Source: Helicostylum pulchrum
Lineage: Eukaryota > Mucoromycota > Mucoromycetes > Mucorales > Mucoraceae
NCBI GenBank assembly: GCA_025677825.1
Contig: JAIXMO010000024.1
Span: 62,001 to 126,000 of the forward strand
Reading direction: 5' to 3'
DNA: 64,000 nucleotides
Below are positions 21,386 through 34,452 of this stretch, piece by piece. The position numbers and the translations under genes are program-made. Below the pieces are notes generated by a model that was given only the letters and a program-made list of their open reading frames with translations, ran no database searches and was not told the origin of the DNA. Each line of letters begins with the position of its first letter. Position 1 is the stretch's first letter.

Positions 21386-22844
21386 ATGACAAAAAAAGAC
21401 AAACAAGAAGTGGACGGTGAACAAGTACAAAAGTCTAAAAAACCTATTGGTAAGTAGCATAAACACTGTTAATATTTTGTGCAAGTAACTCATTCAATAA
21501 TAGATGGCGCATTTCGTCAACAAAGGTTACCGGCTTGGCAGCCAGTTTTGACACCTCGAACCGTGTTACCTACATTATTTATTATCGGTATCTTGTTTTG
21601 TCCTGTCGGTGGATTATTATGGTGGAATAGTAACAAAGTAAGCTATACTTACCCTTAAACTGTTCTTTTTCACCCGGTACTAAAAAAATACATATTAAAA
21701 GGTTGACCAGATAATGATCAATTATTCATATTGTAAACGATACACTGCTCCAGTTTACATGACACCTAGACTTTACGACTATCAATTATCAGACACAACA
21801 ATTGATGTCTCTACATTACAACCACCCGTCTACAGTTACAAGAACGCAACAGACTTTCTTGACCCTAATTGGGGAAACCCTAATAATTTATCCGTTCCTC
21901 GTTGTATCATTGACTTTACAGTACCTACAACAATGAAAGGTCCCATTTTCATGTACTATAGACTCACGAATTTTTATCAAAACCATAGACAGTACATTAA
22001 GAATTTCGATGATACCCAATTATTAGGTGATGCCGTCTCAACTGCCACATTACGAACAAACTGTGACCCGTTGGCATACTCTGATAACAATGGAAAAGCT
22101 ATTTATCCATGTGGACTTATAGCCAATTCCATGTTTAACGGTAAAAAATATATTTAAATTTCAGCACGCAAATCAACACAAAAAACTAATACACACGTGC
22201 ACAAAGATACTGCTTCAAACTTGACTTCAGTAGATGCACCAACAGATATGACGTTCGTCATGAGCACAAAGAATATTGCATGGCCAACTGATAAACAAAA
22301 ATACGGACTTACAAAGTATCAAACTTCACAAATTGTCCCACCTCCTAATTGGGCACTGCGTTACCCAGACGGACAATATACGGATGAATATCCCCCGCCA
22401 GATTTAACCAACATGGAGCGACTTATGGTCTGGATGCACGTGGCTGCCTTACCTGACTTTCGTAAAATATGGGCCAGAAATGATACGCATGATTTACAAG
22501 CTGGCCGATGGAGAGTTTCTATTGACATGAGTAAAAAAGTGTATTTTATTTTATTTTAAAAAGAAAAAAACTAACCAACTTATTTAATAGACTTTGATAC
22601 GCTTCAGTATGATGGAACGAAATGGTTAGTGCTATCTACAACAACTGCATTAGGCGGTCGTAACCCATACTTGGGTATTGCATTCATGTCTATCGGAGGC
22701 CTCTGTATCTTGCTGGGCATACTATTTACACTTCGCCACTGTATCCGACCTCGAAAACTAGGTGATGAGTCTTACTTATCTTGGAACCAACCTGGTGGTG
22801 GTTTACCAAAGAACAAACGTGCTGCTCATCTTCATAATGAATAG
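21386..22844 (+). CDS. CDC50/LEM3-type phospholipid flippase subunit (404 aa)
   Basis: Five exons: join(21386..21449,21504..21637,21702..22140,22207..22530,22591..22844). CDC50 proteins are beta-subunits of P4-ATPase flippases: they escort the pump out of the ER and are needed for flipping aminophospholipids. The topology fits: a short cytoplasmic N-terminus with RLPAWQPVLTPRTVLP before helix 1 (about 40-62), a large ectodomain with paired Cys (NYSYCKRYTAP, RCIIDFTVP, LRTNCDPLAY, YPCGLIANSMFN), and helix 2 (about 351-372). Diagnostic blocks include PIFMYYRLTNFYQNHRQY, WMHVAALPDFRKIW and GGRNPYLGIAFM. Length matches Lem3, Cdc50 and Crf1, but the sequence alone does not say which paralogue. The gene is followed 74 bases later by the Atg27-type gene on the same strand. 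Confidence 0.94.
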
Positions 22845-22918
22845 TCACGATATCTTAAATAAAAAAAAATCCCCTCTCTCTTCTTTTTTTTTTTTTCTTC
22901 ATCATAAATAATATAAAA

Positions 22919-24314
22919 ATGAAGACCTCATTAGGTTTGGCCCTTGTATTTTATTCTGCTGGTGCTCTTGCACTTCAATCATATTGTCAACCTGGTTTCA
23001 AACCTATTGAAAGTACAGACTTGAAGTTAGATTTAGGACCTCTCAACAAGTAAAGTATATTCGCTTTTTTTTTCTCCCCCACTTTTTAGCGCTAACACGA
23101 AAAAAAAACCAGAGAGTTTGTTCTTTTTAGAAATACAACTACTCCACCAACTGTAACATCTCTTGCAACCCAAATAAACTTGTGTGATCCGCTTCCTATT
23201 CCTGATGAACCCGAGAACCAAGATCTTTGTGAAAAGGGCGCTGTAAGTTTTTTTTTAAAAAAAAACATGTTTAGACTAAATAATTAAAACCTTTTGTTAA
23301 AGCTTATTTGTAGAAGAACTTATGTTACGAAAAAAATAAAGGATAAAGAGAATGTATGGGTCACTAACGTACAAAATATTGCTGTGGATTCCGGAGAGTA
23401 AGTATTGACAACTGACAAGTAAATAAGGAGAGAGTGGGGGCCGATCTAAAAAATATTGTATATTTTCTAGTCGATTAAGGCCTGAATTTAAACCTATTGA
23501 TAAGGAAGCTGATGCTACAAAGAGTAAGGATAATATGTGTGTATATTTAATCAGGTGAAAGTAACAAACCCTTTTATTTTACAAAAAGCTGGCTATCAAT
23601 ACCTTTTAACTTTAAATGGTGGTACTTATAACGATCAGGCTCAATCTGCTTCTATTACATTAGAGTGTGATGAATCTCAATCTCGTTCCGTAAAGTATAA
23701 CACATATATAAAGAGAAGGGATCAAATTCTGATATATTTTTTTTTTCTGTAGGAAAAAGCAAGTGACCCAGTTATTATTGACTATAACGATAACAATCAT
23801 GTTTTGACTCTTCGTTGGAAGACTGTTTTCGCTTGCGCGTAAGTGGTAAATTTAATTTTTTGACACACACACGGATACTAAACAGATACACATAATAGCT
23901 TGAAACCCGATGAGAAGGTACCTGATCATAAAGACGAAGGAGATGATAAAAAGGAAGAATCCAAGGGAATGTCTGGTATCGGTATTTTTTTCACTATTAT
24001 TCTTGTCCTTGGTGCTGTTTACTTTATCGGTGGTGCGTTCTATAACTATAAGGTTTACAATGCCAGAGGTCGTGATCTTATTCCTCACCTTGGTAAGTTT
24101 TTTTCTATTACTATCGGAGAAAAAAAAACTAAATGATTTTTTTTGTTGTGTAGAATTTTGGCTCGATCTTCCTTATCTTATTAGAGTAAGTGCTTGGTAA
24201 AAAAAAAAAACCAATATTTTTATTAACCCCTACCTTAAATAGGACCTTTTCGCTCACGTTGTTGATTCTGTCATGTCTCGTCGTCCCGGCAGTGGAGGAT
24301 ACGTTGCTGTCTAA
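22919..24314 (+). CDS. ATG27: Atg27-type membrane protein, MRH domain (300 aa)
   Basis: Nine-exon model: join(22919..23049,23131..23242,23303..23397,23471..23523,23562..23689,23753..23838,23899..24092,24154..24185,24243..24314). Atg27 is a type I membrane protein that cycles between Golgi, endosome, vacuole and pre-autophagosomal structures and supports Atg9 traffic. Features seen: a signal peptide (MKTSLGLALVFYSAGALA), a cysteine-containing luminal mannose-6-phosphate-receptor-like domain (NLCDPLP, DLCEKG, LICRRTY, ITLECDE, LRWKTVFAC), one helix (about 227-248) and a cytoplasmic tail with the diagnostic RDLIPHLEFWLDLPYLIRDLF and ending GGYVAV. The junction at 23524-23561 implies a 38-base intron, unusually short. 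A frame shift there would otherwise break the protein. Confidence 0.87.
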
Positions 24315-24433
24315 AAACACTTTTAAAATTAAATTTATATGTAATAATGATTTTATTTTATACAATTGAGAAGAGGGGAAAATGAATGAGGGGGAGGGGG
24401 GGATATTACATACAAAAAACGTTTGCTTTTTTT

Positions 24434-26440
24434 TTATAAAGAAATAACAGATACAGAAACAGAATCAATATCTTTTTTTTCTTGCTGTACTTCTTTATGA
24501 GCCATAGCCGGCGATACATTAATTGCAGTGGATGCCCCAGTTTTTGGCCTTAAAAGAGCCAATGACGAAGACTTCCTTAGCCTACTTTGATGAATGGACG
24601 TATCCGAGGTATAATCTTGCTTGTACGTGATTTGAATTGTACTATCACATGCTGAAGGTGACACCACCGTGTCGTCTGTAGTGACATGCGTTAATGTTGG
24701 TAAAGAATCGTCCATCGTACAAGATGAAGGTGAAGAGCTGAGTGAATCAGGAGATGAAGACAAAGATCCAATAGTGTCATGATTATTATTTGGATTCGAT
24801 ATAGCGATTTGTCCTATTGTTGTTGAAACTTCAGCAGATGATGGTATATGAATTGGTATAGTACTACTACTTAAAGTAGGTGCACTTGCATTATGTACAG
24901 AATCTGCATCGTAGGGTGTACGTAATTTAGACTGTTGTTGTTGTTGTTGTAATCGTTCTGGTACTGCTGAGAATAATTCCGGTAATGATTTTGCTGTGGT
25001 TAATAAAGCTTCATCATGTTCATGTCTCTTTTTGTGAGCCTTTTTAGACTGTTTCGTTTCTACTACTACTGGCACTGGTGTTGGTGTTTCGACAGACACA
25101 TTTGATTTAACATCACTACTCTGATAATCACATTCTGATTCTTCAAAGATACCTCCTACACCATTTGTTGGAAAGAAAGTGATATCATCAAAGTTTGGTA
25201 ACACCATTGTTTCCATAATAAACTCTTGAATTTTAGTTTCAATAGCCTTTACCACTACCGAATACCCTACTCTCTTTTCCCAAACCACCGGCTCCACCTT
25301 CCACTCCATCTTGGGACACTCATAAAACCCGTACCAGAACCTATTTGTTGGTGGCTCTTTAATCTTCATCAGAAACTTGCCCTCAATTTCCTTCAACGTG
25401 ATACCCAACACCAAATCAATCGTTAACGGCCTTAGTAAATCTGAATATTTCCATTTCAAGACCGTTTCAATCTCCACACGGAACCCACCATCGTACTGCA
25501 AATGAGCTTCGGCAGATAGTTCGCCTGTCGGACTGAGTCCTAGTAACTTGGGTTGCGTAAAACGAGGTAACGCATGACCTGGATCCACCGATCTCACTGT
25601 GATTTCCCCTAAAAACGGCGGTCTCTTTGCATTAATCTTATCCAACTTTGAAACGATCTTCTTATACAATGCTTCCTTGATATCTTTCGTACGATACACG
25701 CCAAAAAAGATTCTGCCCAAGATGGCGTTTAACCACTGTGTTTGAAAATGATGCTGATCACTGTGAACCATTGTAATCAGATGATTCATTGCCGATTGAT
25801 CGAAATGTGTTTTATCCTGTTGTTGTTGTTGATTGGGCTGTGATAACTTGGTCGCCTTAATAAACGCAAAGAACCAGTCTTCCTTATCAATACATCGATT
25901 ACAATTAATATAATAACTTGCCCCTTCTTCCTTATTCACCAACTTTATCAAGTGCGGCTTTGAGAACAGTTCAAAGTCTTGCAAGTCTGCTGGATGTGTC
26001 CTTACCGTATGATGATTTAACATAATCACTCCTTTACTGTCCAATTGCTTCTCGGAATCGTACAGGTATAACGTACTGTATTTCAATACTGCAAAGTAAA
26101 CATTGGCCGATTCTCGTTTACTGGCTTTACCGGAAATATACGATTTGACCATATCTCCAATAGATGCGTCTGGTAATGCTTGTTCTTCGTCTCTAGATAC
26201 TTTTAACCAGCCTACTTTGTATAATTGATTAGGTGTCGTTCCTTCAATACCGCTTGGGTCCAAACGTTGTGTGCAATCGTCATTGTCAATGTCGAGACTT
26301 TCCACTAACCATAAACACTGTATTGGATATATAACTCGGCTGTATAGAACGTAGCATAGACCAACTGAGATTATAAATAAGGGAAATAGTGTTAGACCAC
26401 CTATAATATAGGCAACCAAAAAGTGAAAAGAAACAAACAT
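24434..26440 (-). CDS. NVJ2: Nvj2/TEX2-type lipid-transfer protein, PH + SMP (668 aa)
   Basis: Single exon. Domain order matches yeast Nvj2 and animal TEX2: a long N-terminal membrane segment (about 6-36, LVAYIIGGLTLFPLFIISVG), a PH domain (about 72-195, from YKVGWLKVSRDEE to DWFFAFIKATK), then an SMP lipid-binding domain (about 225-425: WLNAILGRIFFGVY, IKEALYKKIVSKLDKI, FLGEITVRSVDPGHALP, GFRVEIETVLKWKYS, VVVKAIETKIQEFIMETMVLPNF). The SMP domain is a tubular lipid carrier at membrane contacts; Nvj2 works at ER-vacuole and, under stress, ER-Golgi contacts to relieve ceramide. The C-terminal 230 residues are Ser/Thr/Gln-rich and probably disordered. It lies in the same direction as the histidine kinase upstream, 265 bases apart. 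Confidence 0.92.
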   Translation of the reverse strand: MFVSFHFLVAYIIGGLTLFPLFIISVGLCYVLYSRVIYPIQCLWLVESLDIDNDDCTQRLDPSGIEGTTPNQLYKVGWLKVSRDEEQALPDASIGDMVKSYISGKASKRESANVYFAVLKYSTLYLYDSEKQLDSKGVIMLNHHTVRTHPADLQDFELFSKPHLIKLVNKEEGASYYINCNRCIDKEDWFFAFIKATKLSQPNQQQQQDKTHFDQSAMNHLITMVHSDQHHFQTQWLNAILGRIFFGVYRTKDIKEALYKKIVSKLDKINAKRPPFLGEITVRSVDPGHALPRFTQPKLLGLSPTGELSAEAHLQYDGGFRVEIETVLKWKYSDLLRPLTIDLVLGITLKEIEGKFLMKIKEPPTNRFWYGFYECPKMEWKVEPVVWEKRVGYSVVVKAIETKIQEFIMETMVLPNFDDITFFPTNGVGGIFEESECDYQSSDVKSNVSVETPTPVPVVVETKQSKKAHKKRHEHDEALLTTAKSLPELFSAVPERLQQQQQQSKLRTPYDADSVHNASAPTLSSSTIPIHIPSSAEVSTTIGQIAISNPNNNHDTIGSLSSSPDSLSSSPSSCTMDDSLPTLTHVTTDDTVVSPSACDSTIQITYKQDYTSDTSIHQSRLRKSSSLALLRPKTGASTAINVSPAMAHKEVQQEKKDIDSVSVSVISL

Positions 26441-26705
26441 GTAACGTAAAGAGAAAGATAAAGAGAGAGAAAAAAAAAAGAGGGAGTTTTTCTGATCACA
26501 ACTCGTGCTTGTGACCTCATGGTTATTAACATGGTTACTAATTTTCGGGTCGGACAGGCAAAAAGTCCAAATTAAAAATAAATGTATGCAAACTTTCGAC
26601 TATGACTAAAAACAGCGTGTAAGTGTATGTTTGTTTCAATTAAATATTCTGTATTTATTATAGTACAAGAGGATAAGGGGGGGGGGGAAGAAGGGGAATT
26701 ATCTA

Positions 26706-29700
26706 TCAACTATCAGTAATGGCTAATGCTTCTATTTGTTTTGACTTTCGGCAATATTTTCTCAACGATTCAGCTAATATCTTTTGATTTAAAGGTTTTG
26801 TTAAATAGCCATCCATACCAGCACCTAAACATATCTTCTTTGCGCTTTCTTGTACATCCGCTGTCAACGCAACAATTGGGAACCTTGTATCTCTGTTTTC
26901 TTCTTTTTCAATTTCTCGAATACGTTTTGTTGCTGCTACGCCATCACACTTATAAATAGAATAAAAAAAGGATTAACAAAGGGGGGTAAAGTTAAAAATA
27001 AAAGCTTAGATATTTACCTTTGGCATATGATGATCAAAAAAGGCCATAACGAAAAATCCTACTGGATGATTACTCCATGCATTTACTGCTTCTAGACCGT
27101 TATTTGCACACTCCACTTGAAATCCTAACCTTGTGAGTTGTTTGAGCAATAATTTTTGTGCTACTGGATTATCTATAAATGACATAATAATGATGAGTAC
27201 AAAAAAGAAAAACAGCCAAAAAAAAAAAAAAAAGAATATACCTTCTGCTATTAAAATATGCATAGTACTAAACAATTCTCTTTCTTCATCGGTAATAAGT
27301 TGTACGGTCCTAGAACGTGCATTATCTATTTTAGGCACCGGCTTAATCTTATTCAACATTTCACCTATGGTTCTCAACAGCTTGATACGACGAAACGGAA
27401 CTGCCATACGAATAGACTTGCAGTGCATTTTATAATTCGGTACTTGTTCTACTACACCTTGCTGCCCATTGATAATACCACTTGCCGGATAATTCATAAT
27501 AATCACCAACCCATCCGGATTCAATTTAGTTGCATCTTCTAACCACGTAGCAGACGCAGTCGAATCTTGGTTCATAAATAACCCAACTATAATCACATCG
27601 TATTTCTTCTGTACCACCAGCTGGTTAAATTCTCCAATCTCTGCTACTCCATCTACCGCTACACCTGGTAAAATATGTCGAATCATATCAATCGTTGCCG
27701 TATACTTGGATATCGATAATATGCGAATATTCGAAATACATTTCAGTAACGATTTACGGTCATCATGATATCCTTCCGTTTGAAGACTCTTCATTTGCTG
27801 AGAACGAAGTTTAGATACACGAACACTGAAATAAAAGTCGGACCCTTTGCCTGGAACACTTGACACATTGATTGTACCCGACATTAACTCCACCAATTGA
27901 AGACAAATAGAAAGCCCAAGCCCTGTACCACCATATTTTCGACTAATTAAAAAAAAAAAAAATGTTATTTACATGTATAATGCAATGTACCTCTCCCTGT
28001 TATACTTACGTTGTACTGCCATCCACTTGAGAAAAGGGTTCGAATAAAACCTTTCGTTGTTCTTGACTAATACCAATACCCGTATCAATCACTTCAAACA
28101 ACAACGAGATCTGATCATCTTTAGTATGTGTCATTGTTGGATCCACCGAACACTGAATTCGAATTTCACCGTCATGCGTAAACTTGATAGCATTTCCCAG
28201 CAAATTAATCAACACTTGACGTAACCGGTTACCATCCGCCATAACCACCGGAGGCACATCTTCCGAAACAATGTATGCAATATTAATGCCCTTCTGTATC
28301 GCCATCGCAATCAACATTTCGACCACATCCGCAATAATATCTTCAATCACCACAGGCGACACATCCAGCGTAACTTTACCCGCTTGCAGTTTCGAAAAGT
28401 TTAATAAATCATCAATAATCTGTAACAAGATTTCACACGACTCCTTTGCCGTCTTGACCAAATCACGCTGCTCATTATCCAATGCTGTTTCTGCAAGCAG
28501 CGAAATCATACCGTAGAACCCAGAGAACGGTGTACGAATCTCATGACTCATATTAGCCAAAAAGATCTCTCTTAATCGAGTCGCACGTACCGCTGCTTCT
28601 TTACTTTTCCTTGCATCTTCCAAAGCTTGCTTTTGCATTTCAATCATTCTCATGTTGGCCATCGTCACACGTTGCACCGATTTAAACAATACCGCGTTCG
28701 TAATAGAGATACCCATTTGCTGACACAGCAAGCTAAGTACTGTAATATGCCGTTGCGTAAAGATACCGCTGGATCCCTCAATAAACAAACACCCTGCAAG
28801 TGCACTTTTATGAATGATGGGCATACAAATAACAGATTTGCTTCCGACACGTTCGTACCAGGGACCTACCGCAAATCGTGCATCTTGATCTACATTATGT
28901 ATAAATATACTTTCTCCTGTATTGATCGTATGATGTATGATACGACTTGAAACCAAACCATCGTCATCTGCTACGGGTCTTGGTGGATCAAATGTCATTG
29001 ATCCATCTTGCTGACTGCCATACGCGCACATACCGTACTTCTCTTCCTTGACAATAATCGCACCACAATCCGCTCCAGAATTTTCTAAAATAATAGCCAT
29101 CATTGACTTTAATAAACTATCAAACTTGACCTCTGAAGAGATTACTTGCGAACTCTTCAATATAGACGCCATATCAAGAATATCCAGCGTTAACAGCGTT
29201 TGCTCTGTAGTCACAGGCGGAATTGTTTCAGATACAAACGGTTCATTGATCGTGTTAATTTGTCCCATGGAAGAAGTACTCCAAGTACCTTGTGGACCCA
29301 AGAAGGGAAACGGATCCGTTTGAACACCTGTATCATGAGACTCAATACGATTATCATCATATTCACTTAATAAAGAACTATACTTAACCCCTAAATGATT
29401 AGCTTTTCCATAAGACCCATGATGAATATACAGATTCATTGCTTTTTTAATCAGTCCATACGCCGCATTCTTTAACCCAGCACGCGCATAAAACCCACCA
29501 GCATATTCATGACTCACACAAAGATCCAAGAACCACCCTCCTTCACGACACTGATCCATGGCCTTCTCATATAGTTGAATAGTTGTCGCCATATCATTTG
29601 TCAGTGAAGATTTTTCTGCTTCCACTAACGTGTACCACATACTAAAGTTAATTCTAGAATGTGTCACCCATTCTTCCATTCTAGCCTGATTGGCATTGAC

Positions 29701-32700
29701 ACGTTCCATGTACATACTGACTTCTTCTTCGCCCAACTGCTCACACCTGAGCTTTTCAATAATCGCCAGAGAATGGTACGTGAGCATCATACGTGTATGT
29801 CGATGACAAGGATGGTTATGAATACCACGAATACACATGTAACCCACCGAAATAGCATGTTCATAATGTCCGTACAACACCAACGGCACCAACCTAAAAG
29901 AATCGTACCAGTTCAACGGCACATCCAAATTCGAGCTCTGTTTACAACTCTCGGATATAAAATGCACGTCATTAAACCCATCATCACCATCAAAGATTTC
30001 AAACGAAGACGAATTATACGTATGCCCTTGCAACGCCTTGATCGTCCGAATCACCGCCATAATCAAAATATTCGAATCCACCGACGAAGACCACGTATGA
30101 ATATCATCATAACACGTCTCTGCCTCTACAAGCGTATCTGCCAAGTTTTCTCCCATGTAGTATAACGTAGTTGCCACATGAAGATGCGAAAAGGAAGCGT
30201 AGATACGATCACCAGCCGATAACGAGAACCGTAACGTAGTTCTGTATAAGGGTAACGATTCTTTATAGTGGTGTTTCCACATATGTAAGAAATTCCCGTA
30301 CAAGAACCCCGCACGTCCCTTTTCGTTGTACCCACCGTGTCTATCCGTGATAGCCACACCTGCCGCGCCTAGCTCTTCACCATAGCTGTACTTGTGATAG
30401 ATCTCTACCGACGCCAAGCCCATAAACACCAACGCAATACCCGATACCGACGTCATCCCCTTTGTCAACGACAAATGCACGATCTTTGACGCCAAATAAA
30501 ACATTTCTGTTTGATTTCCAAGCCAATAAGCCGCCGTACACATTTCCTCCAAAATACTCATAATTGCTTTCAGTTTGGGGTCATCACACGGTTCAATCTT
30601 GGTCAGTGCTTCAAACCCAATGCGGTTGATGGTCTTTATCACCGTTTCATACTCGCTGTCCAACTCTTGTCGCGTCAAGTTGTACCTAAAGTCTTCAATA
30701 TCCAGTTCAAACAGACATTTGCGGAGCGACTCTGCGCCTTCGTCATGCATCTGCCTAGCAAAGAAGTACTTGTTTTGAATACGGTACGCCGTGACACGAT
30801 CCATGGGGTCTGTAGCATTGTTAAATATCGCATCCAGGTATTTTTCAGTCGTATCGTATTCGCCGACCACCCAACTGAGCGCCACCGCGTTGGAGTACAG
30901 GTTAGTTGTCATCGTATACTCTTGCTTCCAACAATCCGCGTCTAACAACGAAATCGCTGCTTTATAGTACCCAAACGCCATCTTGTGCGCACCCGAAGCT
31001 CTTGCTTTATTACCCGCTTCAATCAAAATATCGCGATACCCCGATTTATCTTCTAATTCTTGTACAAGTGCTAAACACTTCATTAAATGATCAGATACTA
31101 AAAAGCTATCTGCTGCAGTATCCGTTAGTAGGTATTTAGCGATTTTCAGATGAATCTTTTCTCTGCTTTTGGGGTTAGCGAGTTCCATAGCCGCTTGTGA
31201 GTATCTATCATGCGACCATTTAAATTCATCGCTTTCTAAAGGTAAGATGTACCCTTCTTGCAAAGCAGCTTGTAGGCCGTTGATAGGATCACGCGTTGTT
31301 GTCTTGCGAGACGTATTTGCAGAAGAAGACCCGACACCGCCACCCACATCGTTAGCATTACTACTGCTACTACCACCATGCTGACTATTACTCACCATAC
31401 CGCCCGTAGGCCCCGTATTATGCGAGAACTTGATTAGCGGATGCAACGATTCAATCACCATGTTTTTATCCTCGCCCTTGTTACTTTGCGACTCTGAAGT
31501 CACGGTATCTGTATCCGAGAACTCGGACTCAGGATCAGAATGCACCATTAAATGCTTGACTGTGTTCCAGGAGAAGGTATCACCTACAAACGACGCCCAC
31601 TTCAACAGCCTTTGGCCATCGAGGGGTAACTCCTTTAACCTATTTACCAAGAAACTAATATCCAATTCGGCATCCCGATCCGCGCCATCATTTGTCATGA
31701 TCGCCTGTTGAATATCCGCTAAATTATAATCCCACTCGTTTTCTTCCCAATGGAAAAAAATCATCTTCTTTTTTTCCAGCGTGGCCAGCAGCTGAGAAGT
31801 ATAAAATGCATTACCGCGAGTTTTTTTATACACTAGTTCGGCAAGCGGTAGGATTGAGTCGCGGTCAACATCCAGAGGTCGGTGAAGGGCGTCACTGATG
31901 TAGTCCACAAGTGAGTCGAAATCAAGCGCATCGATTTTGATGCTGCGAATCGTCGCATAATCATTGGCGAGTAATTTATCAAGTGTTTCAGTCACTTCTT
32001 GGTCCCGGTAAGCAATAAAGATCAGTATCTTGAGCCTAGATCCAATCATACTTTCAATTAATTCAAGTGATGGATCATCTGCTAAATGCAAGTCATCTAG
32101 AAACTACCCAAAAACGTTAAATTACACAGATTTTTTTTTTCCCTCCAGCTGCACAAAAACTTACCAAGGTAACCATACGCCATTGAGTAAGCGCTCTAAA
32201 CACTTCCACAAACAAATTATGAAACCTAATTCTAGTTTCAATATTATCCAAATGCACAACATTCAAAGGTTCTTCCGAATCTTCGCTATCGACAGGATCC
32301 AACAGAGGTTTCAACTCTGGAACTAAATCCGCTAACAATTCAATCTTGCAAAACTGCGTGCCTAAGTGAGACTTTAGGTGGTTATAAAACGAATGGATTT
32401 CTTCTTCGGATTCAGATAGGATTTGTTGTAGTATTTGTGACAATGATTTTAAAATGCAACTGTATGGTACTTTATGTCTAGAATCAAATTTCGATGTAGC
32501 TACATAACTGTTTATATACAAGTTAGAACCTAAATCTTCAAAAAATTATCTTTTTGATTTTTATTTACCCGTGTTGTCTTGCCACATTTTGAACGGCACC
32601 AAAAACGGTAGATTTGCCTACTCCCCCAGGCCCACAAATAGAAACAATTTCAACTCCTTGTTTATGACCTGCAATCCTTCCATTCCCACTGGACGAGATA

Positions 32701-34452
32701 TCACTTCCATCGAATCCACTGCAATAGCTAGGCGAGGCATTTGACTTGACGCCAATCCCGCTTGACAACACCACACCACCGGATCCACCACCATTATAAC
32801 TATCCGTTGCAGAACACTGATCGCTAAGACAATCGCTGACGCTTGCATTACCCGTATGAAAGCTTTCACTTGTAATTGTCTGTAACGTAGATCCAGCTGA
32901 ATAAGATTTATCACGACGAGATCGAATGGATTTATATACACCTGCTACACGTTGAATAATATATGTCATTTCTACAATAATACCTTGTCTGCCATAAATA
33001 GTCTTTGGTAAAGTAAATACAGAAGCTACATCTCGTTCTGCTAAAGGGAACGAAGGTATGGCTTCATGAGTTGATTCTGAAGCAAAGTTGAGTCTTTTTA
33101 AACATTCCTTTAAATCTGCTCTGATGCCATATGCACTACTGTATCTATCATCTGGAGACTAAGGAGTAAAAAAAAATATAGTTTAGAATATTTGTTTTAT
33201 GAAAAAGCAGAAATATTAAGGTTTTTTTTCTTGTTTACCTTGTTTGTCATTTTTTCAATGATACGTGCTACAACTTCAGGTACTTCCAATTGAGTTTCGT
33301 GAACCAAAGGTACTTTTCTACTGAGTATACCGTTTAATATCTCTAGTGGCCCACCGTCAAAAGGGTTTCTACCGGTCAACAATACGAAAAAGACAATACC
33401 CAAGGAGTAAATGTCGGAGCGATGATCAGGTACATAAGTTGTTCTACCTGTTTGTTCAGGGCTCATATACACCAACAAATTCTGTAACAAATCCATCGAC
33501 TCCTTATTATTAGCCGTCTTTCGCCAACCTTCACTTGTTAAATAAGTTTCCAGCGTCTTCGTACCAGACCCAAAATTCCACATCTTTACTCGGGCCGAAT
33601 CATCTCCAGACCACTGAAAGGCAGACAGTCTTACTTCTCCATGCACGACATTATTGCGATGAATAAACTCAAGACAATCCGTACATTTAATAGCAAATCT
33701 CAAAAATGTACTGAGATCAAATTTCGGTCCTACTGTCGGTAAACCAGATGTTGCTGATTGATAATAATAATCCGTTATGTTATTGTTACTCATTTGATTA
33801 TTTTCAACTTGACGGTTATGATATTGCATCTGTCTCTTTATTGTTTTATTATCGTCGTATTCACTTCCACTTATACTCGACCCTCTATCGGAAAATGTAC
33901 TGTATTTAGTTAAATCTTCGAAAGGCCGCTTGGGGTCTAGATAGTTTTGCCCCTCGTCGGTATAAATCACTACTGATAATCCACTGGGCAAATGAATATA
34001 TTCAAGTGGTCTAACTACAAATAATCACAAATAAAATAAGAAAAGGAGGACTATTAGGGTACAAGTAACTCCGAGTAACACTATATTATTACTACTTTCT
34101 ATATAGTATACCTATAAATGATGATCCATCTCCGAGTTGAAATAATCTCTTCATAATATAGTATTCTCTTTCCAATCTTAATGAATTTGGTGATACCTTG
34201 GCAACTACCGGTTTCTTATTTGAAATTCTGCAATTGATTTTTATTTATTTATATGTATTAGCTCTACTGATAGTAACAACACTATATAACACACACATAC
34301 CGATAACCAGACACTATATCAACGTTCTCACCATGAGCCAAGCTTGGTACCGGAGCTGCTTTAAAATGATAGTTTGGTATCTGCAGCGTATCTCCCAAGA
34401 CACTAAACCCCGTTGAATCTGTAAACGATCCTGTTGATCCAGAATTCGACAT
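26706..34452 (-). CDS. Group X hybrid histidine kinase with N-terminal kinase-like domain (2389 aa)
   Basis: Nine exons: complement(join(26706..26948,27018..27172,27242..27942,28010..32103,32165..32507,32569..33158,33239..34014,34112..34227,34301..34452)). Architecture of fungal group X sensors (fission yeast Mak2/Mak3, Candida Chk1). Order: Ser/Thr kinase-like domain (~45-345), AAA-type ATPase with Walker [10 protein letters not shown] (~525) and Walker B FLDDLH (~660), a long TPR-like helical region, GAF domain (~1640-1800), HisKA with the phospho-His in [10 protein letters not shown] (~1846), HATPase (N box [26 protein letters not shown]), and a receiver with ILIAEDNPVAQ, phospho-Asp in FFDHHMP (~2304) and Lys in YLTKPL. 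This phosphorelay family senses oxidative or other stress upstream of MAPK pathways. The kinase-like domain keeps VAK but has HGEV and NFGSG in place of HRD and DFG, so it may be a pseudokinase. Confidence 0.94.

Noticed and set aside
29659..30945. Plus-strand ORFs of up to 168 codons
   Set aside because: Antisense shadows of the large histidine-kinase exon, without motifs.
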